Shown here piece by piece: positions 44,313 through 57,086 of a stretch of DNA of 64,000 nucleotides (the first letter of the stretch is position 1; each line of letters starts with the position of its first letter). The stretch lies in NCBI GenBank assembly GCA_037176725.1, contig JAZBRS010000057.1, positions 90,913,501 through 90,977,500 of the forward strand. Direction: 5' to 3'. A model generated the notes under the pieces. It did not search any database, had not been told where the DNA came from, and saw only the letters and a program-made list of their open reading frames with translations. Made by a program: the position numbers and the translations under genes. The DNA comes from Posidonia oceanica (taxonomy: Eukaryota; Streptophyta; Magnoliopsida; Alismatales; Posidoniaceae).

Positions 44313-47300
44313 TGTAGACACCCCATTTTAACCAAGGGGTCTCAGCCCTCTGGGAGCACTCTGGAACTGGTGCGGAAGTCTGGTAGCTCACCCTCCTTCA
44401 ACCCTAAATCTTCTCCCATTCCAAAACCATTATCATTCCCTGAAACCAATCCTTCAAACCAAACCCAAACCCTCCTTAAACCCTAAACCTTGAACCTTCC
44501 AAAAATCTCTTTTAAAACCCTAGAAAAACCTAGGTTAAACCCTAGGTCAAACCCAGGAGCCCTAGGACACACACATGCAAAACCCACCTCCAAACCCAAG
44601 CCTTTCACCTTCTTTCTCTCCTGTTTATCCTTTTCTCTCTCCTGATTATCCTTTTCTCTCTCCTCCTTATCCTCCTTCTTTTCCTCTCCCATTTTCCTTT
44701 TTTCTTGCTCCCCAATGGGCCCACCTTATGCTCCTCTCCTCCCTCTTTTTTATCCTTATTTTATCTTATTTTTATCTTATCCCATGCTTATTCCATCTTT
44801 AATCTCTTTTCCTCCCTTCTTCTCCTCCTTTATTTCCTTCTTCCTTTCTTTCTCCCTAAACCCTAAGCCCTAAAACTTTCCTAAACCCTAAACCCTCCTT
44901 AAACCCTAAGCCCCACCACACCCAAACATCAAAACCCTAACCTAGACCCCAAGCTTTAATCAACATCCAAATCGAAAACCTTAAACCCTAATCCACTAAA
45001 AACCCTAAACCCTAAAACTTTCCCAAACCCTTATCCACTAAATCAAAACCCTAAACCTTCTTGAACCTCAAACCCTAATCCAACCAAAGTACTAAGCCCT
45101 AAACCCTAAACCCTAAAACTTTCCCAAACCCTGATCCACTAAATCAAAACCCAAAACCACCCTAAACCTCAAACCCTAATCCAACCAAAGTACTAAACCC
45201 TAAGCCCTAATCCAATCGAAACCCAAAGCCCTAAAAACCCTAAACCTTAATCTACATCAAGACCCAAATCCACCCTAAACCCTAAGCCCTAATCCACTTA
45301 AAACTCCAAAACCCTAACAACTCAAACCCTAATCAAGACTTTAATAAAATCCTAATCAAGACCCTAAAAAAAAACATAAAACCCTAAAACCTAAAACTAA
45401 TTCACGCAAATCTAGGTCACAACTACAACCTAATTAAATCTAATCAAGGCCTCAAGCCCACCTAAAAAGCAAAGCCCATCCTCAAACCTAATTAAAGAAC
45501 TAAAACCAATTTGAAGTTAACAAATCAAAAACAAAACCCATTTAAACAAATCAAAACTCATTTAAATTTAAAACTGACCAAGTTACATATCCAAACTCAT
45601 TAAAAAACAAACTAAACCCCCAAACCTCATTTTAAGAAATCCTAAAATCCATTTAAAGCACAAAATCCATTTCAGCCTAAATTTAATCAATTTAAACAAT
45701 CAACAACCAAATCCATTTAAATTAAATCAAACCTAATCCAACAAAAACAAAACAAAAATCTGGATGAAGCCCAAGGCCCACTAAGCCTTTCTTTTCTCTA
45801 TTTTCTTCTTCTCCTTCTTCTCCTTCTTCTTCTTCTTCTTTTTTCCTTTCTTATTTCTCTTTTTCTTCCACACCTCTTCTTCAGCCGGCTCAAGCCCACC
45901 AAAATTTCCTTTTATTTCATTTTTTCTCCTCCTTCCCTCTCCCGCCCAATCTCCTCCAAAAACCAGCACCCAACTGCCAGCCAACCTCCTCTGCATCACA
46001 CCCCACTCTCACCCAAGCTCACACCTGAATCCAGCCAAGAACCAAACCCAATCCAACCCACTTGATCCCACTCCTCACCAGCAAAACCAAGCCACCTCAA
46101 AACACCTAAACCTTCTTGCAGATCGGTACCCTTTCAGATCCAAAAAACCAGAATTAACACCCAAACTCACCCAAGAAAGCCAAGTAAAACCAACACCTAA
46201 ACCCTTACCTCATGAACCCAGACCAGACCACATTCTCCCCTCTGCAAAACCCAAACTCACCAGCACTTGAACACCCCCAGAACCGGCCTCCAACACCCAC
46301 TAAACCAAGCTCACCCAACAGAACCCAATTCTTCTCCCAAACCAGAATTCCAGCAAACCAACACCTCCCCTCTCCCTCAGACCAAACCCAGACCACCCTC
46401 TCGAACCCAAGCTTCCCCCCAAGCCGGACCTAAGCCCCCAGCAAACCCATAGCTCATTTCAGACCTCTTCCAGCTCACCATCCATTTCAGTCCAACTCCA
46501 TTAACTCCTTCCTGACGCCCCCGCGACTTCTGTGGCCAACCTCGATCCTAGCTCCTCTCTCAACGGTCACAGCAAGCCCTCCAGCCCGCGTCACCACCGT
46601 CCGGCCTCGCCCCTCACCTGCTGAGACTGCCACAACCCAGAGCTTGCCAGTTTCTTTGGTTTGAGCAACGACTTCGTTACTCAAGCCCCTGCCAGCTTTC
46701 CAGACCTCGAGCCACTCCCCACCTCACGCTCGATAGCCCCCAATTGCCCTCACATCCCCTCTGTGGCCTGACATTCACTTGGACCCAAAAACGACCCGAA
46801 CAAAACCAGAGGAATTCCTCCCATTCCAGAGGACCGCACCCACTTTTGAGCATCCAGAGAGCAACCTGTGAATCCCCTCGAGCGATCCCAAGCCTTCCCA
46901 GCCCCTCCGGTGCTCCAGAGCCTCCGGACGACCCACCTGCATCCACTGTTCCAGTGTCGGAACCACCTCCGGACCCAGCGCGGCGCAACCACCTTCTCTC
47001 CGTCCAGAAAGCTTCGCCTTGATCCCACGATCACGCCAGACCTGTCGCCAAGCTCCGCGGCCGCTTCAACAGCTCCCTCCGGTTCTATCTCAGAGCACCG
47101 GTCATCCTCGCGTCGTCAGCTCGCTCCGGACGACACCACAGGTAGATCTCTTTCTCCGGGGGTTCGCCTGAACCCCCTCTTGCTTCCAAGCCCTTCGCTA
47201 GTGCTTTCCACTGGCTATGCTTCTCTCCCGAGGAAGCCGGACCTCTGCTTCTTCCCCGGCGACGTCGCCGGCGCGCGCAGACCTCCGGCGCTGCATTTAT

Positions 47301-50300
47301 TCCTCGCGCGTTACTGTAGCAAAGCATAGTTTACGTTTTTATTTCATTTACATTGTTGAAAAGTACTTTAGTTTCTTATATTTGCATGCCGGTCCTTTAT
47401 TCATTTTACTGTGCTTGTATATAGTTTGCTTGTTTATTTTAGTAACGAAATCATGTTAATATTGCTGTATGTCCCCTAATCTTTTAAGTTCTTGCACTTA
47501 GGTCCACTGCCGTGTTAAATACCATGTGCTTGTTTGGGCATTTTGCAGCCTAATCCCTGTGCTATTTATATCTGCAATTTAGTCCTATTTCAGTTAATGT
47601 CTCATTTAAATCTCTAAGTTAACTATATCACATTAATGAAAAATGGTACTGCTTTGTTTATTTGCCTTCTGGTCCCTCTGAGTGTTCTAGTTTTCTAGCC
47701 ACTTGTATCCAGACCCTTGCATTTACCCATATTTGCGCTCTGGTCCTCCTTAGTTCATCTTTCATTTATTTTCTTTTTCTTATCATACTGCATTGCATGA
47801 TATCACCTTAGGTCTAGATTATTGCATCTAGGTCCGCACAGCAAGCATCCTTATCCCCTTTTTTGCTTTAAAAAACTGTAAAAGAGCCCCTGATCTTGGT
47901 TTATTTGCTTTTGGGCTCCTCTGAGCTTTGAATATCTGTGTTTCCTTTTTGCAAGAAAGCCCCCCTGTTTTGTTTTATTGCACAGAGGTCCTCCCATTGT
48001 GTTTTACTTTCATGTGGTTTTCCCATGACCTTGCTTTCAAGCCTAGAGCCTGTTTAGGTTGCACCCAAGTTTTCAAACACCACTGTGACTGTACATGCCT
48101 ATTTTCTTCCTGGATTTGTTATTTGGGCCTGGTTTTCTTGGAATTTGCGCATAGGTCCCTGGGACCACCTTTTATGGTTTTTTTGTTGTTTCTTGGCTTT
48201 GTTCCTTCTGTCCGAACTTTTCCAAGGTTGCAGAAGACTCCCCTGCGGGTTCTCTTTTGGGATTTGTGCCCGTTTACTGTTTTTTTTGCATTCAGGTCCC
48301 TAAAGTTTTCTGAAATTGCACTTAGACCCCCTTTTTCATGCATTTTTGCACACACCTGTCCTAATTAACCTTGCATTTAGTCCATGCATCCTCGCATTAG
48401 CACCCTTGCACACATTTGCACTCTTTTGCACGCATTTAGGGTTCATTTGCACATAAACCCCTGCACTCTTCCTATTTGCACATAGGTCCTCCCCCTTTGC
48501 ATTTTTGCATACATAGCACCCCTCTTTTACTGCACTCAGTCTCCTAGGACACTTTTGAGCACACTTAGCTCCCATTTGCATGGGAGGACTCGTTTTTGCA
48601 CAGCCCTAGGATCCCTTTTTACACTTAGATCCCTTTTCTCCCCTGTTCTGGCCCCTCTGCCTTGAAGCAAGGATATCTTTCGATCCGACCGTCAGATCTT
48701 CGCAACTAAGTTACCTGGACGATCCTGGTGGAGCGCTCTTCAGCATGGACCAAGCACTTCTCAGATCAGGCCTCAGATCTCCAAGGTAAGTCCTTCTGAA
48801 CCCTTGCACAGCATACATTTGCACACCATTTGCATTTCATGCATTGTTTTCGCATCTCGTTTTCCGTGCATGTAGATTAGGGCCCCCCCTTTTTGTCTAG
48901 TAACTCTGTCTCCCCTCTTTGCGTACTCACTAGTGCTTTAGGTTAAGTTTTCCCTCAGATTCGCTACTGATTGCGGTCTTCTTCCCCCTTTTCCACGATC
49001 CGATTGCACAGTGAGCTTTGGGCAGCGTGCGAGACACATCGTGGGACGGTTTAGTGGGAAACGATCACAGAATAGTGGCGATCCCTCTGCTTGCTTCCTC
49101 TCCCCTTTGCAGGTCTTCACACCTACATTGTGTGGTCCTTCCAGTGCCTTGTCCTTACACTCGCACCGCTTACCTCTCCTTTGCATCCGGGCTGGCAGCC
49201 CTAACTGCTCGGTTGACGCCCGTCATGTCGTCTAATCTTCCCCTTTGCTTGTCATACCCCTGCATTGCGTGGTTTTTCTGATGTCTTGCTTTTACTTTTG
49301 CATCGTTTGTTTTCTCACCCGGATTTGCTTTCGTCTTTGCTTGTCGTACCCCTGCATTGCGTGGCTTTTCCGATGTTTTGCTTTTACTTTCGCATCGCTT
49401 GTTTTCTCGCCCGGATTTGCTTTCGTCTTTGCTTGTCGTACCCCTGCATTGCGTGGCTTTTCCGCTGTTTTGCTTTTACATTCGCATCGCTTGTTTTCTC
49501 GCCTGGATTTGCTTTCGTCTTTGCTTGTCGTACCCCTGCATTGCATGGCTTTTCCAATGTTTGCCTTTACTTTCGCATCGTTTGTTTTCTCGCCCGGATT
49601 TGCTTTCGTCTTTGCTTGTCGTACCCCTGCATTGCGTGGCTTTTCCGATGTTTTGCTTTTACTTTTGCATCACTTGTTTTCTCACCCGGATTTGCTTTCG
49701 TCTTTGCTTGTCGTACCCCTGCATTGCGTGGCTTTTCTGAGGTTTGCCTTTACTTTGGCATCGCTTGTTTTTCGCCCGGATTTGCTTCCATCTTTGCTTG
49801 TTGTACCCCTGCATTGCGTGGCTTTTCTGATGTTTGCCTTTACTTTCGCATCGTTTGTTTTCTCGCCCGGATTTGCTTTCGTCTTTGCTTGTCGTACCCC
49901 TGCATTGCGTGGCTTTTCCGATGTTTTGCTTTTACTTTCGCGTCGCTTGTTTTCTCGCCCGGATTTGCTTTCGTCTTTGCTTGTCGTACCCCTGCATTGC
50001 GTGGCTTTTCTGAGGTTTGCCTTTACTTTTGCATCGCTTGTTTTTCGCCCGGATTTGCTTCCGTCTCTGCTTGTCGTACCCCTGCATTGCATGGCTTTTT
50101 CGATGTTTGTTTCCCTTGCTTTCACACCGTTTTGCGTGCCATTCTTGTTTCCTCGCATTGTTTTGCGTGCATGCTTTGTTTCTGGCATCGTTTCGCGTGC
50201 CCGTTCTGTTTTTGGCACCGTTTTGAGTGCCCGCTTTTTTTTGCACCGTTTTTCGTGCCGCTCTTGTTTTCTTGCACCGTTTCGCGTGCTGTCTTGTTTT

Positions 50301-51399
50301 CTCGCACCGTTTTGCGTGCCGTTTTACTTTCTTGCATCGTTTTGCATGCTGCTCTCATTTTCTTGCATCGTTTCGCGTGCCTGCATTGTTTCTTGCGCCG
50401 TTTTGCTAGCATGTTTTGTTTTTCGCACCGTTTTGCGCGCGTGCCTTGTTTCTTGCATCGTTTTGTGCGCATGCTTTGTTTCTTGCGCCGTTTTGCACGC
50501 ACACTCCGTTTTGGCACCATTTCGCGTGCCCGTTTTGTTTTCTCACACTATTTCGCATGCTTGCTCTGTTTTGGCACCGTTTCGCGTGCCCGTTTTGTTT
50601 TCTCGCGCTGTTTTGTGTGCTCACCTTGTTTTGGCACTGTTTCGCGTGCCCGCTTTGCTTTCTTGCATCGTTTTGCGTTTCGCTCCGTCTTTTGCATCGT
50701 TTTGCACATCGATCTTGTTTTCTTGCACCATTTCGCGTGCCGTTTCCATTTCTCGCATCGTTTTACGTATTTTACACCATTTTCTCTTGCATGTCGCTCT
50801 ACATTGCATGGTTTTACTGCTGTTTTGCTTCATCGCCTGCATTCGCATATAGGGTAGTGATGTTTACTGCCTGGAGTTCTCACGAACCAGGGTTTCGCCC
50901 GGTTCGGAACTCAGACAGCGCTGCTGAGCATTTAGATTGCACGTTTAATTCCTTGCATGCATCCCAACACTTAGAGCACACATTTGAGCATCCATTTAGG
51001 CATTCATGGCATTTAGGCATTCGAAGCATGCATTTTCCCTCAAAAGCGAGCGTAAGCCTAGAAAGACCGCTTCTCGGGCGCGTCGGGGGTGCCTAACACC
51101 TTCCCCGCGCATAATAGGAGTCCTTTTCCTTTCTCTGGCCCGCAATGACCCTTTTGCCCTCGTCCTTGGTACGAGACATCCCCTTTGCATAGCATTTGCA
51201 TTGAACTGCATCTTCTTGTGTGGTTTTGCATGTTCTTCATGCATTTCCCCGGTTTTCCTCGTCTCCCGATTGAATAGACTAGGTGGCGACTCCCTTTTCC
51301 CTTATTTTTCCCTCCTCCGCGTCGCTCCATCCGTGAAAACCTCTCTCTCTTTCGGGCCCTCTCTGGTCCGGAGCCTCGAAGAGAAGGGCGCATTTCACA
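44313..51399 (+). repeat. LTR: LTR E: 3' LTR of Element 2, 7087 bp
   Basis: Same ends and zones as LTR D. Telomere-like tract at about 44858-45390, splice-donor-like AGGTAAGT near 48784, 92-bp array 49245-50095, 30-bp array 50100-50780, conserved hairpin block 50855-51150, PBS-like decoy 51284-51293. It is shorter than LTR D mainly because the telomere-like tract has fewer repeat units. The right end CATTTCACA at 51399 is set by where similarity to LTR D stops. Confidence 0.92.
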
Positions 51400-51997
51400 C
51401 CCAGCCTCCCATCTTGTTTCCTCTGGCAAAAACCAAGGAAAAGAGCTAAAAACAACCTAGGCAAGTTAGTAGCCACCTGGGGAGGCGACTCACATAGTAG
51501 CCACCTAAGGCGGCGACTACAGCTGTCGCCCATTTACCAGCCGACTACACTAGCAACCAGCCAAGGAGGCGGCTCAGTCAGAAGCCATCTCAGGAGGCGA
51601 CCCATGTGGACGTCAACTAGATAGGTGACTAGGCGATCGTGGGTAGCGGTTGCGCCCCACTATCCCCTCAACTCTCAGCCGCCAGCTCATTAGGCGACTG
51701 AACGGTTGTGGAACCGCCTCGGTCTTCCCACGATCTTTGACCATCAGGCGTCGCACAATGCGACGACTAGTGATCGTGGCTCCTTTCTAACCGCTTTTCC
51801 ACAGTTATTTCCCACTCCCCCTCGACCGTTAGGCGCCAGCTCATGCGGCGACTAAAAGTCGTGGCCTCGTTCTCGAGTCATCCCACACTTTGGCCAAGCG
51901 GTTGCTAGGTTTAAGCGCCACTCCAACCGGCGACTCAAACTAACTGCCATTTTTCTAGAATTTTCTGAAGTCCAACCGTCCCTTCACCCCTAGAGTC

Positions 51998-52006
51998 TAT
52001 AAATAG
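51998..52006 (+). promoter_or_regulatory. TATA box of Element 3 LTR
   Basis: TATAAATAG in a GC-balanced setting, followed by a purine-rich stretch suited to a transcript start about 30 bases downstream. None of LTRs A-E shows an equally clear TATA. Confidence 0.75.
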
Positions 52007-52564
52007 ACCCTCTAGGCTGGTGGTTTGAGGGTCGGAATTTTAGAAAGAGAAATCCCCCAGAGAGGAACTTCCAGAAGAGACAGAGCCCTGTCAGTTGTGA
52101 GCCACCTCCAGAGAGCTAGTTTTCCAATCCAGAAACACTATCTCTTCTCCCCAATAGGCAACCAACCTGAGCTTCTACCTCCAATCTGGGAATCCTCAGC
52201 TACGCTAGAGCTCCGACCGTGCTTCCTTCCAACCTCATTGCACACAGCATAAGGGTGAAAGGGATTATCTTCTTCCAATCTAGTTTCTCACTACATCTCT
52301 TTACATTCCTTAGCATAGGATCATAGCATATGCATACGGGGAACAACCCCCGGTCAGTATTTATTTTCTTTTAGTCATGTCGTTTCATTCGCCTCTGTTA
52401 CTGATACTACACCGAAGCTAATCTATGTCATTTTGTTTTGAAGGAAAGGAAGGAACTCACGCAGCACGAGGAAGCCGCTAGACGACACCCTGCCGTCGAT
52501 CTAGTGGTCCGAGGACCTGCATCATCATAATCTCCCCTAGGTGTCTTGTCTACCCGGAGACGAG

Positions 52565-52574
52565 TGGCGATCAC
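52565..52574 (+). other. PBS-like decoy TGGCGATCAC in U5 of Element 3
   Basis: Ten bases identical to the head of the PBS 89 bases downstream. It is the counterpart of the decoys in LTRs A-E but with the Element 3 sequence. Confidence 0.7.
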
Positions 52575-52653
52575 AACAAAGGCTGTCGACGTCGTGGAAG
52601 CACTGACATCTCCTTAAACACACCCCCCTCGAATTCCACATCTACAAATTAAG

Positions 52654-52671
52654 TGGCGATCACGATGGGAC
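52654..52671 (+). promoter_or_regulatory. Candidate primer binding site of Element 3
   Basis: TGGCGATCACGATGGGAC starts with TGG and looks like the complement of a tRNA 3' end. It shares TGGCGA with the Element 2 PBS. The exact tRNA was not identified. Confidence 0.65.
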
Positions 52672-54066
52672 TCGGCTTTAGCCAACCCCCGTGCTACATG
52701 AGTCAATTCCTCCCCTTCTTTCCATTATCCTCATAGATTTAGTAGTAGTTTTTTAGGTTCGGATAATCGTGCGCTTAGGTTTTCACGATATCCCGAACCT
52801 TTTCCGTTTTTTTCTCTCCTTCTGTTTCTGACATCAGTAAAATCCCAAGCTCCAATAGCTGGGGCTATTTTACTGAGGTTAGGAGACTGTGCTGTGAGCC
52901 ACCAGTCCAAGCAGCGTCTATCTGAGCCGCTCCTCCAGAGGGCGACTGAAATAGACGCTGTTTAAGCAGGCGCCTCCCTCAGTCTGGTTTTTTTACTGTA
53001 GACCTCTTAGTTTTTTTTCCTATACTTTGTGTTGTGTTTTTAGATCTGCAGTAGCACTAAAAATTAAAAACAAACTTCCCATGTCCACTGTATTCTAGTT
53101 TTTTAACGGTTTCTAGCTTTGCTTGTGTCCACCCTTAAGGTGGAAACTAATTGTTTAGTATTAAAGTGGAAGTTCCTTGAGGAAGTCTTCCTCTAGCTAG
53201 AACAGTTAATCTGAGCGAACCCAGGCCAGCGCAAGTCGCTCTCCCATACTCAGTATTAGCTACAATAGTTAGATCAAGATCTCAAGGTGTCCCAAGTGTT
53301 GTTATTGGCTTGTTTCTCTCTCTGAGCCAATAGTGGAACTTGGTAGATACTTTACACCTTAGTACTCTGTGTTTTTTATTGCTTTATGGTTTGTTAAGTG
53401 CCGAGCCTAACGACAGAATCCTAGGTGGAGGGTCCCTCTTTAGAGAGACAAGCCCCCCATCTAGGCCCCTCTTGGTGGACCCTAGCGAAGGTCAAGGAGG
53501 AGTACCTTAAAGCCAACCAATCCCAGTTGCTTGTGACCCATGTAGGTTTGATTAATCAATCCATTAATTAAACACTTAAACAAGTAAAAGCAACGCATTG
53601 TTTGAAACCTGCTCTCGTTTTTCTTCTTGACTGTTGCGTGGTCTGTCCAAGACAGACCCAGTTTGCTGACTGAACCAGGCACATAGCCGCCAGTTCAGGA
53701 GGGCGCCTCGCTGAGCCGTCGGTGAAATCGACGACTTGTCGGGCCGCCTGTAAAACAGGCAACTAGCAGGGGATTCCGATTCAGTGCATTGTTTGCAAGG
53801 ATTAGGCATACTGCTAACCACAGGACTATAAGCGCAGACTGTTTCCATTTCTGTTATTTTTTTTCAAATTCTATCGAGTCTGTATTAATTAGTATTCATT
53901 GAGTCTATAATTTCTTTTTTATCTCCTGTAATGGTCTAGAAAAACAAAAGCAAAATGAAAAGAAAAAAAGAAAAAAAAAGGGACAAAAGAAAAAAAAAGA
54001 GAAAAAAAGAAAGAAGAAAAAAAAGAAAAAAGAAAAAAATACAAAAAGAAAAGAACATTGGAGCAC
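52672..54066 (+). other. Leader of Element 3
   Basis: Non-coding; T-rich segments around 52,740-53,100 and AAGTGGAAGTTCC-like words. Words such as GGGCGACTGAA near 52,944 echo the LTR. It ends in a strong A/G tract just before the gag ATG. Confidence 0.65.
53938..54060 (+). repeat. A/G polypurine tract just before gag of Element 3
   Basis: About 120 bases of A runs with G and few other bases, ending seven bases before ATG 54067. In Elements 1 and 2 similar tracts lie upstream of the extra ORF instead. Confidence 0.75.
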
Positions 54067-56191
54067 ATGAACACTACCTCTACCTCCGTGGCACAGCAAG
54101 GCTAAGGCCCAGACGGGTCTTTCTTCAGAGGCTCAACCTCACAAATAGAAGGGCCAAGAAACCCCGGCTTCTCACTAGCCACTGGCCGGCGAAAATTCCT
54201 GCACGCCTCCATCCTCTTCGATTACCACACTGATACAAACAAAGAAGGTGGGGAGGCGGATCAATCACGAACAATAGACATCCCGCCCGAGTTCACACAT
54301 CTCGAGGCAGCTTCTAACGTTGTGCCTCCCGTTGTGACTACTTCCTACCCAATTAAGGAGGTGACCTATGAGGTCCAGCAATCCCTGGCTCAATAACAAC
54401 ATTTCACGCACACAAACCCACAAACATCCACCCTCCTAGAACACCACAACCACCTATTCCATACACCTGTCTACACGCACGCCACACCTAACCCTACCTT
54501 CCCTAACCAAGGCCCCTATCTACCATACGCAACCCCATACCTACCACAACCTCCCGCTAACACGCCATACTACCCCACTCCACCTCCACCACCATTCTTC
54601 CATCCACAACAACCTCCCATTAACACACCTTACTACCCTACACGACCCCAATCATCATTCTTCCATCCACCACATAACCCATCGCTACCACCATTCCCAC
54701 CAACACACCAGCACCTAAGCCAGGGGCATTACGCCGCACCAGAGACTGATCTTAAGAGGATGATTGCCGAAGCCTTAACAGAGGCCAGGGTCACTTTCCA
54801 AGACGCCCATTGGCTACGACATCTCCAAGTTCCCTCACTTTGCCCTTCTCCCAAGGTTTAAAATGCCAAAAATGAGGAGATATAATGGTACAGAGGATCC
54901 TAGGGACCACATAGCTGCCTTCACTATGGATACTCTGCCATACCGTTATGACGCCGGGCTCACTGCATACCTCTTCTTCAAGACGCTTGAGCGAGAAGCC
55001 TTAAAGTGGTTTGACACCCTAACTTCCTATGATCTCCAAGATTTTAGGATAATTGAGGAAAAATTCTTAAATCAATACAGTCACCGGGTGCCACACAAAC
55101 CCACAATAGGTGACCTCACAGCTGAGAGGATGAGGTCAAATGAGGACTTCGTCACCTTCGCTAGCCGGTGGAGGGACATGGCCGCTAGATCAGAGTGCTA
55201 CATACCTGAAGGCCAAGCCATGGAAATAATCGCAAGAAATACCACGGGAGCACTCAGAGCTGGACTGTTGGTAGGTGACTTCCACACCTATCCACAGTTA
55301 TATGAGCGGGCCGCCAAGGTGATGCGGAACAGAGAAGAGCTATATTTCCTAGAGCTCGAAGCAAAAAGCCGGAAGAAGACTACAGGACATACCATAGAAG
55401 GTGTCACTGGCAACATGGCACAACTAACCACGCAGCATCAGAGGGGATGGAAAGGGCAGCCCTTCCAGCAACCTCAATATCAAGTGGAACCACAGAGGCA
55501 GCCATTCCAACAGTTCCAACCCCAGCACCCTAATCCCCCGGTAAATGCTCAACAGGGGCAAAACAGTGGTCAATACAAAGCACCACCGCAAGGGCAGAGG
55601 GACTACCACAATGTTCCTCCTCCACAGGCACCTAGAGGACCAAGGAGACAAAGTTACCCACCACTTCCAGAGACGATCCCAGACATCTTTAGGATGCTGA
55701 TCGAAAGTGGGGACTTACAACTCCCAATGCCAAAACCAAATGCTCCCAACGCAAACATGACCAAGTACTGTACCTACCACCAGAAAAATGGGCACACACT
55801 TGAGGAATGTTATCTGCTAAAAGATCGAATATACGATCTAAATGATAAGGGAGAAATAATGTGGTCAGCCCTCAAGGACAGATTGAAAGAGGCTAGGACG
55901 GGACAGCACAAGTTGCAGATACACCAGAACCCTCTGCCTAATCACCCGGTGGCGCACCTGGAGACAGAAGACAACCCAACTGAAGCCAAGACCGTCACCA
56001 TGTGCCTAATTGAATCAGAACCAGAGCCAGCTTCTTCCATTGCGGAAAGCAATGTCATCGAGGTGTGCTCTGAACAGGGATCCATAGAATGGGAATTCCC
56101 AATAGAGACAACACAAGACGAAGAAGGCAAGGAGGATGACCTCGAGCTCCTCAGGTGCTTCAATTTCCTCCAAGGAGAAGGCCAATCCTGA
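54067..56191 (+). pseudogene. gag: gag of Element 3 (stops and one frameshift in the N-terminal part)
   Basis: The likely start is ATG 54067 (MNTTSTSVAQ). TAA at 54103-54105 and 54394-54396 interrupt, and the frame moves by one near 54800, before DISKFPHFALLPRFK. A 442-codon open frame from ATG 54863 carries the Gag core: MPKMRRYNGTEDPRDHIAAF, ALKWFDTL, EKFLNQYSHR and FASRWRDMAAR. The N-terminal part (about 54410-54720) is rich in Pro, Tyr and His repeats. A Gln/Pro-rich linker precedes the knuckle CTYHQKNGHTLEEC, C-x2-H-x4-H-x4-C. The C-terminal tail is acidic. It ends at TGA 56189-56191 but PRO1 follows in the same frame. Confidence 0.88.
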
Positions 56192-56859
56192 GAGCAAAAT
56201 GCCAAGATAGATCCCTTTGAGGTAGCCTAGAAAATTATCAAGGAGTATGAGTGGAGAAATATGGTCTTCAAGGACTCAGAACTACCCACTCCAGAGAAAC
56301 GGCTCTGGCCTTTGGTGATCACTGTAGAGGTCAACAGCTACCTCCTCCTTGGCATACTTGTGGACACAGGGGCTAGTCGCAGTGCGTGCTCTCTAAACAC
56401 ACTCGACTACCTGGATGTCGAAGAAGAGGATATCACCAGGGAGAAGATCTTCTGCAAGGGCTTTAATAATATCCAGATAGAGGTGATAGGGACAATTCAG
56501 CTGGCAATTACCATCGGCCCCCTCACCAGCGTTACCAAGGTCATGGTGGTAGAATGTGACCTAGCAGAACCGTTGATCCTCGGGAGAACTTGGTTGGCAG
56601 AAATATGTGCAGTTGCGTCCCCGACGCACTAGTTATTAAAATTCAAGTTCCAAGGCGAGATGATCACCATCCGGGCAGAGCATGAAACGACCTCGGAAAT
56701 GATCTGGGGACCTTATCTGGTAGGATTCCACATGGGAGACCCAGCACCAAATGGCACAGGCGGCTGGATCGATGATGGGGACGATGAAGCCCCAAGTATC
56801 CAAGGATTCCAGCAGCTCACCGATAATCAAGCAGCCCAAGGGTATACCCAGATCTAGAG
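56192..56859 (+). pseudogene. pro: First protease domain (PRO1) of Element 3
   Basis: The frame is the same as gag, with TAG at 56228-56230 (before KIIKEYE, Trp or Gln expected) and 56630-56632. The core reads WPLVITVEVNSYLLLGIL, then active site VDTGASRSACSLNTLDYL (catalytic Asp at 56363-56365), and LILGRTWLAEI at the C-terminal end. Tail LLKFKFQGEMITI follows in frame to TAG 56857. It is intact in motif, with DTG and the ILGR signature. A second homologous domain lies about 1 kb downstream. Confidence 0.85.
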
Positions 56860-57086
56860 GCCTACATTGCTGAACTCATCTTAGCTGCCCATAAACCAGG
56901 GGCAGTCTCTTCTCAGGAAACCTGTCTCTGCTCAAGTCTGGCTACGCCAAGGGAGAACACAACCAGGCTCAGCAGGCCCCCATCACAAGAACCGGGCAGA
57001 TCTCCAACCAAGTCGCACTGCCTCTGCCTAATGCAGAACCAGCCACTTCCCCGCGTCAACCAGAGTTCCACATACCCTGGAGGGTA

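Larger units (their letters stand above)
15953..51399 (+). mobile_element. Element 2: near-complete Tat-lineage retrotransposon with ~7.1-kb LTRs
   Basis: Two like-oriented LTRs (15953-23117 and 44313-51399) flank a PBS, leader, gag, PRO, RT-RNH-aRNH-INT, a DUF7745-like ORF, a hairpin array and a polypurine tract. The 35.4-kb span includes a 5.9-kb solo LTR, leaving about 29.5 kb for the element itself. The LTRs are similar but not identical: about six differences in the last 144 bases, plus repeat-copy differences. Flanking pentamers are CAAAT on the left and CCCAG on the right, so no target-site duplication is seen. Confidence 0.9.
51400..52646 (+). repeat. LTR: LTR F: partial 5' LTR of Element 3
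   Basis: The left end is lost at the junction with LTR E. GGCGACT-type words recur through 51480-51950, upstream of a TATA box. The right end is placed tentatively at TCTACA (52646), eight bases before a PBS. No 3' copy is available to confirm the edges. Confidence 0.6.

Noticed and set aside
51400..52000. Continuation of LTR B after Element 2
   Set aside because: No GCAAT/AGATC words of the LTR B type are present; the sequence has its own TATA box and leads into Element 3.
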